The notes beneath the pieces were generated by a model. That model saw only the letters and a program-made list of their open reading frames with translations, searched no databases and was not told the origin of the DNA. Positions 44,513 to 53,193 of a DNA stretch of 64,000 nucleotides are shown piece after piece; position 1 is the first letter of the stretch; every line of letters starts with the position of its first letter. The DNA comes from Streptomyces albogriseolus (GTDB lineage: Bacteria; Actinomycetota; Actinomycetes; Streptomycetales; Streptomycetaceae): positions 1-64,000 of the forward strand of contig BMVA01000021.1 of assembly GCA_014650475.1 (NCBI GenBank), in the 5' to 3' direction. A program made the translations under genes and the position numbers.

Positions 44513-44989
44513 TCAGTCGCCGGAGCCCTTCTTCCGGCTCTCGGTCATGAGCCGGGACCCGGTGAGGCGCTCACCGAAGACGTCGTCGGGGTTGGACAGC
44601 ACGCAGCCCTCCAGCGAGAGGCAGCCGCAGCCGATGCAGTCGGTGAGGTGGTCGCGCAGCCGGTTCAGCTGCCGGATGCGCTCGTCCAGTTCGGAGCGCC
44701 ACGCCTCGGAGAGCCGCGCCCAGTCGTCGCGGGTCGGTGTGCGCTCCTCGGGCAGCTCGGCGAGCGCCTCGCGGATCGTGGCGAGGGGGATGCCGACGCG
44801 CTGGGCGGCGCGGATGAAGGCGACCCGGCGCAGGGTGTCACGGGTGTAGCGGCGCTGGTTGCCGGGGGTGCGCCGGCTGCGGATCAGCCCTTTGGACTCG
44901 TAGAAGTGCAGGGCCGACACGGCGGCTCCGCTGCGGGCGGAGAGCTGGCCGACCGTGAGTTCGTGGATCTTCTCTGGAATCCGGTGCAC
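44513..44989 (-). CDS. soxR: SoxR, redox-sensing MerR-family activator
   Basis: A 158-residue MerR-family regulator with the SoxR iron-sulfur motif [12 protein letters not shown] (C-x2-C-x-C-x5-C) near residue 118. The helix-turn-helix is [21 protein letters not shown] near residue 10. In Streptomyces it senses redox-active compounds such as actinorhodin and activates oxidoreductase and export genes. GTG 44989 is chosen because the sequence [11 protein letters not shown] aligns with known SoxR N-termini; a start at 45043 would add 18 residues. Matches SCO1697. Its usual targets are not adjacent here. Confidence 0.9.
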   Translation of the reverse strand: MHRIPEKIHELTVGQLSARSGAAVSALHFYESKGLIRSRRTPGNQRRYTRDTLRRVAFIRAAQRVGIPLATIREALAELPEERTPTRDDWARLSEAWRSELDERIRQLNRLRDHLTDCIGCGCLSLEGCVLSNPDDVFGERLTGSRLMTESRKKGSGD

Positions 44990-45027
44990 TCCTCGAAGCC
45001 TACCGACCCCGTCCGGCGGCCGGTCCG

Positions 45028-45070
45028 TTGACAGGGGCCGCACGGCCGACCATGCTAAGCAGTTGCTTAG
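45028..45070 (+). promoter_or_regulatory. Promoter and TetR operator before the MaoC-like gene
   Basis: TTGACA at 45028-45033 is followed 17-19 bases later by CATGCTAA. The palindrome CTAAGCA-GT-TGCTTAG (45055-45070) overlaps the -10, so a bound repressor would shut it off. This is the kind of box used by TetR regulators of acyl-CoA genes; the divergent-end TetR gene at 45579 is the likely ligand protein. Confidence 0.65.
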
Positions 45071-45120
45071 GCATGCGCACGCGGATGCGCCTGCGACTAC
45101 GTGACGCGAGAGGCCGGGAC

Positions 45121-45582
45121 ATGGCAGAGCCGAGGATCTTCACGTCCGTCGACGACCTGAAGGCGGCGGTGGGCGAGCAGCTGGGGTACACCGACTGGCT
45201 GGAGGTCGACCAGAAGCGGATCGACCTGTTCGCCGAGGCCACCGGTGACCACCAGTGGATCCACGTGGACCCGGAGAAGGCCGCGGCGGGACCGTTCGGC
45301 ACGACCATCGCGCACGGCTATCTGACGCTGTCGCTGCTGCCGCTGTTCGGCCCCCAGCTGATGTCCGTCGAGGGCGTGAAGATGGGCGTCAACTACGGCA
45401 CGAACAAGGTGCGCTTCCCCGCCCCCGTCCCGGTCGGCTCGCGGCTGCGCGCCACCGCGAGGATCAGCGCCGTGGACGAGGTGCCGGGCGGCGTGCAGGT
45501 GGCCACCGCCTTCACCGTGGAGCGCGAGGGCGGCGACAAGCCGGTGTGCGTGGCCGAGTCGGTGGCCCGCTACTACCTCTAG
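45121..45582 (+). CDS. MaoC-like (R)-hydratase
   Basis: A 153-residue hot-dog-fold enoyl-CoA hydratase. The catalytic motif [19 protein letters not shown] near residue 40 contains the Asp/His pair, and the [15 protein letters not shown] helix follows. ATG 45121 gives [18 protein letters not shown]. Its stop codon overlaps the stop of the convergent TetR gene (both in CTAG). It hydrates or dehydrates beta-hydroxyacyl-CoA, consistent with acyl-CoA metabolism in this region. Confidence 0.92.
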   Translation: MAEPRIFTSVDDLKAAVGEQLGYTDWLEVDQKRIDLFAEATGDHQWIHVDPEKAAAGPFGTTIAHGYLTLSLLPLFGPQLMSVEGVKMGVNYGTNKVRFPAPVPVGSRLRATARISAVDEVPGGVQVATAFTVEREGGDKPVCVAESVARYYL

Positions 45583-46217
45583 ACGGACCCGGTGTTCCCG
45601 GCCCCCACCATGCGGAGCACGAGGTCGGCGTAGAGCGCGCCGACCTGCTCCGGGGTGCGGGGCCCGTCGACGTTGAACCAGCGGGCCACGTCGATGCACA
45701 GGGAGAGCACGGCGAGCGTGGTGCCCGGCACGTCCGGGACGTCGAACTCGCCGGAGCGGACGCCGTCCTCGATGATGCCGCGCACCTCGGCGTCGACCTG
45801 GCGGCGCAGGCCGACGATCTCCGCGCGGGCGCCGGGGCCCAGCGAGTCGAGTTCGTACTGCACGACCCTGGCGGTGGTGCGGCCGCGCGCGTGCCAGCGG
45901 ACGAAGGAGCTGACCGCGTCGGCGAGCCGCTCGGTCGCGGTGCCCTCGCCGCGGGACGCGGTGCGCAGGATGTCCAGCGCCTTCTCGTGCCCGATGCGGC
46001 TGATGCGGTGGAGCAGCTCTTCCTTGGTCTTGTAGTGGATGTAGAGCGCGGCCGGGCTCATCCCGGCGCGGCCCGCGATGTCGCGGGTCGTCGTGGCGTG
46101 GTAGCCGCGCTCCGCGAAGGCCTCCACGGCGGCGAGCAGCAGCCGCCGTGCCGCGTCGGGCGTGACCTCACCCCACGGCTGCGCCTCACCGCCGGCCGTC
46201 TCCTCCGCCGTACTCAT
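45579..46217 (-). CDS. TetR-family regulator
   Basis: A 212-residue TetR regulator. The DNA-binding domain begins RLLLAAVEAFAERGYHATTTRDIAGRAG, then MSPAALYIHYKTKEELL as the recognition helix region (about residues 24-75). The C-terminal domain is of the KstR2/fatty-acid type by its length. The gene is convergent with the MaoC-like gene and shares its stop. A CTAAGC-containing half palindrome lies upstream of this start (46268-46278), related to the box at 45055, suggesting autoregulation. Confidence 0.9.
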   Translation of the reverse strand: MSTAEETAGGEAQPWGEVTPDAARRLLLAAVEAFAERGYHATTTRDIAGRAGMSPAALYIHYKTKEELLHRISRIGHEKALDILRTASRGEGTATERLADAVSSFVRWHARGRTTARVVQYELDSLGPGARAEIVGLRRQVDAEVRGIIEDGVRSGEFDVPDVPGTTLAVLSLCIDVARWFNVDGPRTPEQVGALYADLVLRMVGAGNTGSV

Positions 46218-46356
46218 CGCTCACCCCATTCGCTGACAGGGTCGCCATCCTACCGGCAAGGGTGAGCGAGCGCTTAGCGCGCCTACGGGCGCTTTGGGAT
46301 CCGCGCCGCGGCCCCCGGCGCGCCCCCGCTCCGCCCACCGCCCGCAGGCGCGGCCC

Positions 46357-46644
46357 TCACAGCTTCTGCAGGGGGTCGTAATCGGCCAGCATCTTCTCCA
46401 GCCGCGCCTGGTCGACCCGGTTCACGATCTGCCCCGCCTCCTGGCGGTCGCGGATGACCTTGGCCAGGGTGAACGCGGACGTGACCAGGTACAGGACCGC
46501 GATCCCCAGGAAGGCGCGGACCCAGGCGTCGGTCTCCAGGTTGAAGATGCCGACCGCGGTGGCCCCCAGGGCCACTCCGAAGGACGCCACGGCCTGACCG
46601 TAGAAGGCCGCCGTGCTCTGCTGCTTGACCGGTGTCTCGCTCAT
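46357..46644 (-). CDS. YiaA/YiaB-family two-helix membrane protein
   Basis: A 95-residue protein with two membrane helices (about residues 16-35 and 41-62), matching the YiaAB domain. The C-terminus is soluble and charged (RQEAGQIVNRVDQARLEKML). ATG 46644 is chosen; a longer in-frame start adds an unconserved leader. Function unknown. Confidence 0.8.
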   Translation of the reverse strand: MSETPVKQQSTAAFYGQAVASFGVALGATAVGIFNLETDAWVRAFLGIAVLYLVTSAFTLAKVIRDRQEAGQIVNRVDQARLEKMLADYDPLQKL

Positions 46645-46723
46645 GCGGAACAGGATCGGCGGATGCGGCCGCGGCCACATCCGCCGGGGTACTCATGCCG
46701 TACTCAGTTCGACGGCCCGGTCC

Positions 46724-47875
46724 TCAGAACGCCGAGACCCCCGTCAGCGCCCGCCCGATGACCAGCTTCTGTATCTGGCTGGTGCCTTCGTAGAGCGTCA
46801 TGACCCGCGCGTCGCGCAGCAGCTTCCCCGCCGGGTACTCGTCGATGTAGCCGTACCCGCCGAACACCTGCAGCGCGTTGTTCGCGGCCCGCACCGCCGC
46901 CTCCGACGCGAACAGCTTCGCCTTGGACGACTCCACGGCGAACGGTTCCCCCCGGTCGATCAGATCGGCGACCCGCCAGGTGAGCAGCCGTGCCGCGTCC
47001 ACGTCGACAGCGATGTCACTGATCAGCTCCTGGACCAGCTGGTGCCCGGCGATCGGCTTGCCGAACTGCTCCCGCTCCCCCGCGTAGGCCACCGCCGCGT
47101 CCAGCGCGGCCTGGGCGATGCCGACACACCCCGCCGCCACCGACATCCGCCCCTTCGCCAGGGCGGACATGGCGACCGAGAACCCCTTCCCCTCCTCGCC
47201 CACCCTCGCGGACGCGGGCACCCGCACCCCGTCCAGCACCAGCTCGGCCGTGGCCTGCCCCCGCAAACCCAGCTTCCCGTGCACGGCGCGGCGGGTCAGG
47301 CCGGGCGTGTCCGTGGGCACGAGGAACGCGGAGACCCCCTTGTGCCCCGGTGCGTCCGTGGAGCGCGCGAACAGCAGCACCACGTCCGCCCACGTCCCGT
47401 TCGTGATGAACATCTTCGCGCCGTCGACGACGTACTCGTCACCGTCCCGCACCGCCCGCGTGGCGAGCTGTCCCGCGTCGGAGCCGGTCCCCGGCTCGGT
47501 CAGCCCGAAGCAGCCGACGAGCGCACCGGAGGTGAGCCCCGGCAGCCAGGTCCGCTTCTGCTCCTCGGTCCCCCAGGCGGCGATCGTCTTGGCGACCAGC
47601 CCGAGGGAGACGGAGACGATGCCGCGGACGGAGGAGTCACCGCGCCCCAGCTCCTCGGTGACCAGGCAGTACGCGAGGTGGTCGCCGCCGGACCCGCCGT
47701 ACTCCTCGTCGATCGTCAGCCCGAGGAAGCCGACCTCGCCGAGCTTCTTCACGATGCCCCGGTCGACCTCCTCCGCGCGGTCCCAGGCGGCGGCGTACGG
47801 CGTGACCTCGCGCCGCACGAAGTCCCGGGCGAGCCGGGACACGGCCTCCTGCTCGTCACTCAGCTCCAGGTCCAT
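46724..47875 (-). CDS. Acyl-CoA dehydrogenase
   Basis: A 383-residue FAD-dependent short/medium-chain acyl-CoA dehydrogenase. Visible: CFGLTEPGTGSDAGQL flavin segment near residue 121, KMFITNGTWADVVLLFA, and the C-terminal RVMTLYEGTSQIQKLVIGR block, where the Glu of YEGTSQIQ is the catalytic base. ATG 47875 is used. Divergent from a TetR gene with a palindrome between them. It differs from the ACAD10/11-like enzyme at 34855 in length and motif. Confidence 0.93.
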   Translation of the reverse strand: MDLELSDEQEAVSRLARDFVRREVTPYAAAWDRAEEVDRGIVKKLGEVGFLGLTIDEEYGGSGGDHLAYCLVTEELGRGDSSVRGIVSVSLGLVAKTIAAWGTEEQKRTWLPGLTSGALVGCFGLTEPGTGSDAGQLATRAVRDGDEYVVDGAKMFITNGTWADVVLLFARSTDAPGHKGVSAFLVPTDTPGLTRRAVHGKLGLRGQATAELVLDGVRVPASARVGEEGKGFSVAMSALAKGRMSVAAGCVGIAQAALDAAVAYAGEREQFGKPIAGHQLVQELISDIAVDVDAARLLTWRVADLIDRGEPFAVESSKAKLFASEAAVRAANNALQVFGGYGYIDEYPAGKLLRDARVMTLYEGTSQIQKLVIGRALTGVSAF

Positions 47876-47927
47876 CCCGAGTCACCCCATGCGAATGTGA
47901 GACGCGCGTGATCGTACACACGTTAAT

Positions 47928-47938
47928 TAGCACTGCTA
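47928..47938. promoter_or_regulatory. TetR operator between acyl-CoA dehydrogenase and TetR genes
   Basis: TAGCA-C-TGCTA is a perfect palindrome with flanking AA...TTT pairs (47923-47943), set in a locally AT-rich stretch 53 bp from one start and 31 bp from the other. It is the likely site for the TetR protein at 47969. Confidence 0.65.
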
Positions 47939-47968
47939 GTTTACTGTCGCAGCCCTACTATGTGCGCC

Positions 47969-48610
47969 ATGGCCCGACCGCGCAAGCCCTTGCTCAGCAC
48001 CGACCGGATCGTGGAGACGGCGCGTGCGCTGGTGGACGCGGAAGGGCTCACGGCGGTCTCCACCCGCCGGCTCGCCGCCGAGCTGGGGGTCAGCGGGCCG
48101 TCGCTCTACAACCACTTCCGCACCAAGGACGAGATCCTGGAGGCGGTGGCGGACTCGGTGAGCGCGCAGGTCGACCTGTCGATGTTCGAGGACGGCCGGG
48201 ACTGGCGGACGGCGCTGCACGACTGGGCGGTGTCCTACCGCAACGCGCTGCGCGACCACCCCAACATCGTCCCGGTGCTGGCCCGCGGCCCCGGCCGGCG
48301 CCCCGCGGCGCTGCGGCTGGCCGACGCGGCCTACGGCGCGATGGTCGAGGCGGGCTGGCCGCCCGCGCAGGCCACGTCCATCGGCGCGCTGATGCGCTAC
48401 TTCATCATGGGCTCGGCGCTCGGCTCCTTCGCCGGAGGCTTCGTGGACGACGCGAGCGCCTACGACCCCGCGGACTACCCGCACCTCGGCCAGGCGCATC
48501 TCCTCGCGGAACAGCAGGAGAAGATCGACGAACGCGCCTTCGAGACGGGTCTGACGGCCCTGCTGGACGGCCTGGCCCTGCAGTTCGAGCAGGTACGGCA
48601 ACGCGCGTGA
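47969..48610 (+). CDS. TetR-family regulator
   Basis: A 213-residue TetR regulator with an HTH (TDRIVETARALVDAEGLTAVS then VSGPSLYNHFRTKDEIL, about residues 12-52) and a TetR_C_1-like C-terminal half. No ribosome site is visible, and ATG 47960 (three codons earlier) is possible, so the message may be leaderless. It is divergent from the acyl-CoA dehydrogenase gene with a palindrome between, so probably its repressor. Confidence 0.88.
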   Translation: MARPRKPLLSTDRIVETARALVDAEGLTAVSTRRLAAELGVSGPSLYNHFRTKDEILEAVADSVSAQVDLSMFEDGRDWRTALHDWAVSYRNALRDHPNIVPVLARGPGRRPAALRLADAAYGAMVEAGWPPAQATSIGALMRYFIMGSALGSFAGGFVDDASAYDPADYPHLGQAHLLAEQQEKIDERAFETGLTALLDGLALQFEQVRQRA

Positions 48611-48677
48611 CCGCGCCCGGACCGGAGGGCGCGCCGCCAGGGCGGAACCGGCACCGTGGATCCGCGCTTCCGACCGC

Positions 48678-48720
48678 CGTGCGGCCCGGCGGAGGTCGCT
48701 CGCGGTTCCCCGCGCCCCTG
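48678..48720 (+). repeat. Dispersed intergenic repeat, diverged copy C
   Basis: Shares the end GCGGTTCCCCGCGCCCCTG with the copies at 8714 and 53125, but its left half is only partly alike. It lies in the 223-bp gap between a TetR gene and an ArsR gene. Confidence 0.55.
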
Positions 48721-48800
48721 AGGGCGTCCCCGACGCCCCGCGCACCGGAGCGGCACCGGCCCTGGACTCACCCCGCGGACGCCGCCGTCCGCACTCCCGC

Positions 48801-48824
48801 ACGGTTCGGCGGTCGCCGAACCGT
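48801..48824. promoter_or_regulatory. Operator palindrome before the ArsR-type gene
   Basis: Perfect 10-bp arms (ACGGTTCGGC and GCCGAACCGT) with spacer GGTC lie 10-22 bp before the start codon, typical of an autoregulated ArsR-family gene. Confidence 0.7.
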
Positions 48825-48845
48825 TCCTGCCGCATGCTGGAGGGC

Positions 48846-49556
48846 ATGACCTCCAAGGACCCCAGGGCGGGCGCCCTCGCGCGGCTCGCCGCACTGGCCG
48901 CGGACGAGACGCGGGCCGCGTGTCTGCTCGCGCTGCTGGACGGGCGGGCCTGGACGGCGGGTGAGCTGGCCCGGCACTGCGGGGTCGCCGCGTCCACGCT
49001 CAGCGAGCACCTGGGCAAGCTGGTCGGCGGCGGGCTGCTGACCGAGGAGCGGCAGGGCCGGCACCGGTACGTGCGGCTGGCGGACGCCCGGGTCGCCCAG
49101 CTCGTGGAGGACCTCACGGCGCAGCTCTCCCCGGACGCCGCCGAACCGCCGCGCGGGCTGCGGCAGTCGGGCGCGGGCTCCGCGATGGCACGCGGCCGCA
49201 CCTGCTACGACCATCTCGCCGGGCGGCTCGGGATCGCCGTCACGGACGCCCTCACCGCGCGGGGGCTCCTGCGCCAGGACACCGGGTTCGCGCTCACCGA
49301 CGCGGGGCTGGACTGGTTCGGCGCGCTCGGTGTGAACCTCGACGGGCGGGGCCGGCGCCCGCTCGCCCGCGCCTGCCTGGACTGGACGGAACGCCGCCCC
49401 CACCTGGCCGGGGCGGCGGGCGCGGCCCTGTGCCGGCACCTCCTGGAGCGGGGCTGGTGCGTACGGATCGGCTCCGGGCGCGCCGTGAAGGTGACCGGCA
49501 CCGGGGAGCAGGCGCTCACGGACCTCCTGGGGATCGACACGGCGGCGCTGCGCTGA
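48846..49556 (+). CDS. ArsR-family winged-helix regulator
   Basis: A 236-residue regulator. The ArsR winged helix occupies about residues 10-80 (ARLAALAADETRAACLLALL, then CGVAASTLSEHLGKLVGGGLL). A second half of about 130 residues with a cysteine-containing stretch (TCYDHLAGRLGIAVTDAL) is not a plain ArsR and probably binds the effector. No metal-binding cysteine pair is obvious in the DNA-binding part. ATG 48846 is chosen; ATG 48834 is also possible and would be leaderless. Confidence 0.85.
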   Translation: MTSKDPRAGALARLAALAADETRAACLLALLDGRAWTAGELARHCGVAASTLSEHLGKLVGGGLLTEERQGRHRYVRLADARVAQLVEDLTAQLSPDAAEPPRGLRQSGAGSAMARGRTCYDHLAGRLGIAVTDALTARGLLRQDTGFALTDAGLDWFGALGVNLDGRGRRPLARACLDWTERRPHLAGAAGAALCRHLLERGWCVRIGSGRAVKVTGTGEQALTDLLGIDTAALR

Positions 49557-49574
49557 GACACCGAGGCGCGCCCC

Positions 49575-50177
49575 TCAGTCCAGCGCGTGCGCCCGGCACG
49601 TACGCAGGATCTCGTCGGACAGTTCCGGCTCGACATGCCGCACCGCCCGCGCCAGCACCATCGCGCCGACCATCCGGCTGAGCAGCAGCACCGCCCGGTC
49701 CCGCGCCTCCTCAGGAGTGACCTCGCCACCCTCCCCCTCACGCGCGAACTCCCCCGCGAATCCGGCGAGGTAGCCCTCCACCCCGGCCGCGTACGAGCGC
49801 TGCACCTCCTCGGTGTGCCGTCCGGCGTCGATGACCAGGGAGGCGGAGGGGCAGCCGCCGTCGGGGGCGTCGCGGTGCTCGGCGGAGAGGTAGTCCTCCA
49901 CCACCCGCCGCAGGGGCGGCCCGGCGGGCACGTCACCCTCCTCGACGGCCTGCCTCAGCACGCCCAGTGAGGCCGCGAACGAGGCGTTGCAGACCTCGGC
50001 GGCCAGGTCGTCCTTGGACGCGAAGTGGTTGTAGAAGCCGCCGTGGGTGAGGCCCGCCTCCTTCATCAGGTCGGCGATCCCGACGGCGTCGATGCCCTGC
50101 GCACGGAACATGCGTCCGGCCGCCTCGACGATGTTCTGCCGGTTCCTGGCCTTCTCTTCCCTGGTGATCCGCGGCAT
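49575..50177 (-). CDS. TetR-family regulator
   Basis: A 200-residue TetR regulator. HTH: RQNIVEAAGRMFRAQGIDAVG then LTHGGFYNHFASKDDLAAE (about residues 13-55). ATG 50177 has GGGAGGG before it. It is divergent from the quinone oxidoreductase gene at 50272. A strong palindrome at 50234-50257 lies between the two starts. Probably senses an electrophile or quinone and controls the three redox genes that follow on the other strand. Confidence 0.9.
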   Translation of the reverse strand: MPRITREEKARNRQNIVEAAGRMFRAQGIDAVGIADLMKEAGLTHGGFYNHFASKDDLAAEVCNASFAASLGVLRQAVEEGDVPAGPPLRRVVEDYLSAEHRDAPDGGCPSASLVIDAGRHTEEVQRSYAAGVEGYLAGFAGEFAREGEGGEVTPEEARDRAVLLLSRMVGAMVLARAVRHVEPELSDEILRTCRAHALD

Positions 50178-50233
50178 GCCCGCCCTCCCGCTCCGACGCT
50201 GTTTGACGTTTTCAAGGTTACCCCTCATCATTA

Positions 50234-50257
50234 TTTTAATGTCGATCATCATTAAAA
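50234..50257. promoter_or_regulatory. TetR operator between regulator and redox genes
   Basis: Perfect 8-bp arms TTTTAATG and CATTAAAA with an 8-base spacer, very AT-rich against the genome background, 15 bp before the redox operon start. It would overlap the promoter. Confidence 0.7.
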
Positions 50258-50271
50258 GGTGGTGAGCAGTC

Positions 50272-51294
50272 ATGCGCTCCGTCGTGCACACCCGCCGAGG
50301 GGACCCCGCCGAGGTCCTCGAACTGCGGGAGGAACCCGGCCGGCCGCGGCCCGGCGCCGGGGAGGTGCTGGTCCGCCTTCGGGCCAGGCCCGTCCATCCG
50401 GGCGACCTGGTCGCCGTGGAGGGCGGCCTGCCGGGCCTCCCGGACCAGCGGCCGAAGCCCCGGATCCCCGGAGTGGAGGGGATGGGCGTCGTCGAGAGCG
50501 CCGGCGCGGACGTGCGGACGCCGCGGCCCGGTCGGCGCGTCGCGGTGTTCCCTGCGCCGGGCGCCTGGGCCGAGTACGTGGTGGTCCCGGCCGAGCACGC
50601 CGTGCCGGTGCCGGACGAGGTCGGGGACGACACCGCGGCGCTCATGCTGGTCAACCCGCTGACGCTGATCATGCTGCACCGGGCGGTGGAGCAGGCCCTG
50701 GACGGGCACGACGGCCCGGTCGTGCAGACCGCCGCCGGCTCCTCCGTCGGCCGGCTCGTCGCCGCGCGCGCCGAGCGGCACGGTCTGCGCCTGGTCAACC
50801 TCGTACGGAGCACGGCCGGGGCGCGGAGGATGCGGGAGCTGTTCCCCGCGCAGCCCGTGATCGTCACGTCGGACGCCGACTGGCGGGAGCAGGTGCGCCG
50901 CGCGACCGGCGGCGAGGGCGCGCGGGCCGTCCTGGACTGCGTCGGCGGCTCCCTCACCGAGGACCTCGCCGGCCTGCTCGCCGACGGCGGCACCCTGATC
51001 AGCTACGGCCGGCTCGGCTCCGGCGCCACCACGCTGGACGACCTGCCGCTCGTCAACCGGGGCTTGACGATCCGGGGCGTGACCATATGGCACTGGACGG
51101 AGCGCACCCCTGAACAGCGGGCGGAGGACCTCGCCTTCGCCGTGGACCTGGCGCGCACCTCCCCGGAGCTGCTGGAAGTCGCGGCCCGCTACGACCTGGC
51201 CGACGTCAAGGCCGCCGTGGAACACGCCCGCCGCCCGGGCAAGAGCGGCACCGTGCTGCTCACCTCGCCGCCCGGGACCGGGGGTGTGCGATGA
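50272..51294 (+). CDS. Quinone oxidoreductase-like MDR protein
   Basis: A 340-residue medium-chain dehydrogenase/reductase. GroES-like N-terminal domain, then a Rossmann domain with TAAGSSVGRLVAARAERHG near residue 153 and CVGGSLTEDLA. No zinc ligands. It starts 15 bp after the operator and overlaps the next gene by 4 bp (ATGA), so it leads a redox operon with the NADP-binding protein and the ene-reductase. Probably an NADPH:quinone or enone reductase. Confidence 0.88.
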   Translation: MRSVVHTRRGDPAEVLELREEPGRPRPGAGEVLVRLRARPVHPGDLVAVEGGLPGLPDQRPKPRIPGVEGMGVVESAGADVRTPRPGRRVAVFPAPGAWAEYVVVPAEHAVPVPDEVGDDTAALMLVNPLTLIMLHRAVEQALDGHDGPVVQTAAGSSVGRLVAARAERHGLRLVNLVRSTAGARRMRELFPAQPVIVTSDADWREQVRRATGGEGARAVLDCVGGSLTEDLAGLLADGGTLISYGRLGSGATTLDDLPLVNRGLTIRGVTIWHWTERTPEQRAEDLAFAVDLARTSPELLEVAARYDLADVKAAVEHARRPGKSGTVLLTSPPGTGGVR

Positions 51295-51893
51295 GGATCG
51301 GCATGCTCGGCGCCGGAACCGTCGCCCAGGCCCTCGCCCGGCACGCGATCCGCCAGGGCCACGAGGTCGTCCTCAGCAACAGCCGCGGCCCCGCCTCGCT
51401 CACCCCGCTGGTGCGGGAACTCGGCCCGCTCGCCGGTGCCGCGACCCCGGCGGAGGCGGCCGCCGCCGACCTCGTCGTGCTCGCGGTCGGCTGGCCCCGC
51501 GTGCCGGAGGTCGCCGCCGCGCTCCCCCGCCTGGACGGCACCGTGGTCGTCGACGCCACCAACCAGTTCGCGTCCCTTCCCCCGAACCCGAGGATCGCCG
51601 ACCTGGGCGACCTCACGGGCAGCGAGTACGTGGCCTCCCTGCTGCCGGGCGCGCGCGTGGTGAAGGCGTTCAACGCCCTCTTCGCGCAGTACATCGCGGC
51701 CGACCCGCGCCACGCGGCCGGACGGCAGGTGCTGTTCCTCGCCGGCGACGACCCGGACGCCAAGCGGACCGTCGAGCGCCTGGCCGGCTCCTTCGGTTTC
51801 GCGCCCGTCGACCTCGGCCCGCTCCGCGAGGGCGGCCGTCTGATCCAGCTCGGCGGACCGCTGTCGGGGCTGCACGTCCTCAAGCAGGACTGA
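51291..51893 (+). CDS. NAD(P)-binding oxidoreductase (F420H2:NADP-type fold)
   Basis: A 200-residue Rossmann-fold protein beginning MRIGMLGAGTVAQALARHAI, with SNSRGP near residue 30 as the NADP phosphate-binding signature, and WPRVPEVAAALP. It resembles NADPH-dependent F420 reductase and related oxidoreductases. It overlaps the preceding MDR gene by 4 bp and is followed 80 bp later by the ene-reductase. The reaction is unproven. Confidence 0.87.
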   Translation: MRIGMLGAGTVAQALARHAIRQGHEVVLSNSRGPASLTPLVRELGPLAGAATPAEAAAADLVVLAVGWPRVPEVAAALPRLDGTVVVDATNQFASLPPNPRIADLGDLTGSEYVASLLPGARVVKAFNALFAQYIAADPRHAAGRQVLFLAGDDPDAKRTVERLAGSFGFAPVDLGPLREGGRLIQLGGPLSGLHVLKQD

Positions 51894-51972
51894 TCCGCCC
51901 TCGGACGCAGTGCCCCGCCGGGCGCGGCGCCCCTCCCTCCCTCACTCCCTTCACCCGAGAAAGAGATTCCTC

Positions 51973-53073
51973 ATGTCCGACACCGCCTCCCAGCCCCTCC
52001 TCCGGCCCGTCCGCCTGGGCGCGCTCGAGCTGCCCAACCGGGTCGTCATGGCGCCCATGACCCGCGCCCGGGCCACCAATCCGGAGCTGGCCCCGACCGC
52101 CCTGCACGCCGCGTACTACACCCAGCGGGCGAGCGCCGGGCTGATCGTCAGCGAGGGGACCTGGGTCGGCCCGGACGCCATCGGCTACGTCCACGTCCCC
52201 GGCATCTACACCGAGGCGCAGACCGCCGGCTGGGCCGCGGTCACCGACGCCGTGCACGCGGCGGGCGGCAGGATCGTCTCGCAGATCGGCCATCTCGGAG
52301 CCGTCTCCCACCCGGACCACCTCGACGGCCGGCTCCCCGTGGGGCCGTCGGCGGTCAACCCCCACGAGATGTCGTTCACCCCCGACGGCCCGAAGGAGAC
52401 GGTCACGCCCCGCGCCCTGACCGCCGCGGAGATCGCCGCCACCCTCGACGACTACCGCCGGGCCGCCGAGAACGCCCGGCGCGCCGGGTTCGACGGCCTG
52501 GAGATCCACGCGCAGGGCAACCAGTTCATCGCCCAGTTCCTCAGTCCCCGTCTCAACCGGCGCACCGACGCCTACGGCGGCAGCGCGGAGAACCGGGCGC
52601 GCCTCCTCCTCGACATCGTGGAGACCGTCACCGCGGTATGGGGCTCCGGCCGGGTGGGCGTGAAGCTCTCCCCGTACTGGCGGAGCGGGACCGCCTTCAC
52701 CGCGGACGACGAGGTGCTCGCCGACTACGACCAGGTGCTGAAGCGGCTCGGGGACTGCGACCTGGCCTATCTCCACCTGGTCGGCCCGGAGGCGGGCGCG
52801 GGCGTGGACGACACGCTCACCGCGTTCAGCCGCTTCCGCGCGCACTACCGGGGCGCGGTCGTCGCCAACCTCGGGTTCACGCGGGAGAGCGGCAACGACC
52901 TGATCGCGCGGGGATTGGCCGACGCGGTGTCCTTCGGGGCGCCGTACATCGCCAACCCCGACCTGGTGGAGCGGTTCGGCCACGGCCTTCCGCTCGCCGA
53001 GGGCGACCGTGACACGTACTACTCGGGCGGCGAGCGGGGGTACACCGACTACCCCGCCGCCGGTCGGCCGTAG
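51973..53073 (+). CDS. Old Yellow Enzyme-type alkene reductase
   Basis: A 366-residue FMN enzyme of the OYE family that reduces activated C=C bonds. FMN-binding segments: RVVMAPMTRARA near residue 24, QIGHLGAVSHP (substrate/FMN), and RRTDAYGGSAENRARLLLDIV near 197. The usual active-site pair is changed: where OYE has HxxN or HxxH (HGANGYLxxQFL), this protein has EIHAQGNQFIAQFL, so the second donor is displaced by one residue. ATG 51973 is used, third gene of the redox operon. Confidence 0.9.
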   Translation: MSDTASQPLLRPVRLGALELPNRVVMAPMTRARATNPELAPTALHAAYYTQRASAGLIVSEGTWVGPDAIGYVHVPGIYTEAQTAGWAAVTDAVHAAGGRIVSQIGHLGAVSHPDHLDGRLPVGPSAVNPHEMSFTPDGPKETVTPRALTAAEIAATLDDYRRAAENARRAGFDGLEIHAQGNQFIAQFLSPRLNRRTDAYGGSAENRARLLLDIVETVTAVWGSGRVGVKLSPYWRSGTAFTADDEVLADYDQVLKRLGDCDLAYLHLVGPEAGAGVDDTLTAFSRFRAHYRGAVVANLGFTRESGNDLIARGLADAVSFGAPYIANPDLVERFGHGLPLAEGDRDTYYSGGERGYTDYPAAGRP

Positions 53074-53124
53074 GGCGCCCCGACGGCGCCGCGGCCGCCC
53101 CCTTCACCGGCTTGAGGGCGGGGG

Positions 53125-53171
53125 CGGGTGCGGCGCCGTGGGGATTGTTCGCGCGGTTCCCCGCGCCCCTG
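53125..53171 (+). repeat. Dispersed intergenic repeat, copy B
   Basis: A 47-bp stretch with the same start (CGGGTGCGGCGCCGT) and end (TTCCCCGCGCCCCTG) as copy A at 8714, with a few substitutions inside. Lies between the convergent ene-reductase and alcohol dehydrogenase genes. Confidence 0.7.
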
Positions 53172-53193
53172 GGGGCGCGTCCGCACCGCATGG

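Noticed and set aside
49575-50993. Long minus-strand frame spanning the TetR gene and the quinone oxidoreductase gene
   Set aside because: Only 49575-50177 codes for TetR; the rest is shadow of the plus-strand gene at 50272-51294.
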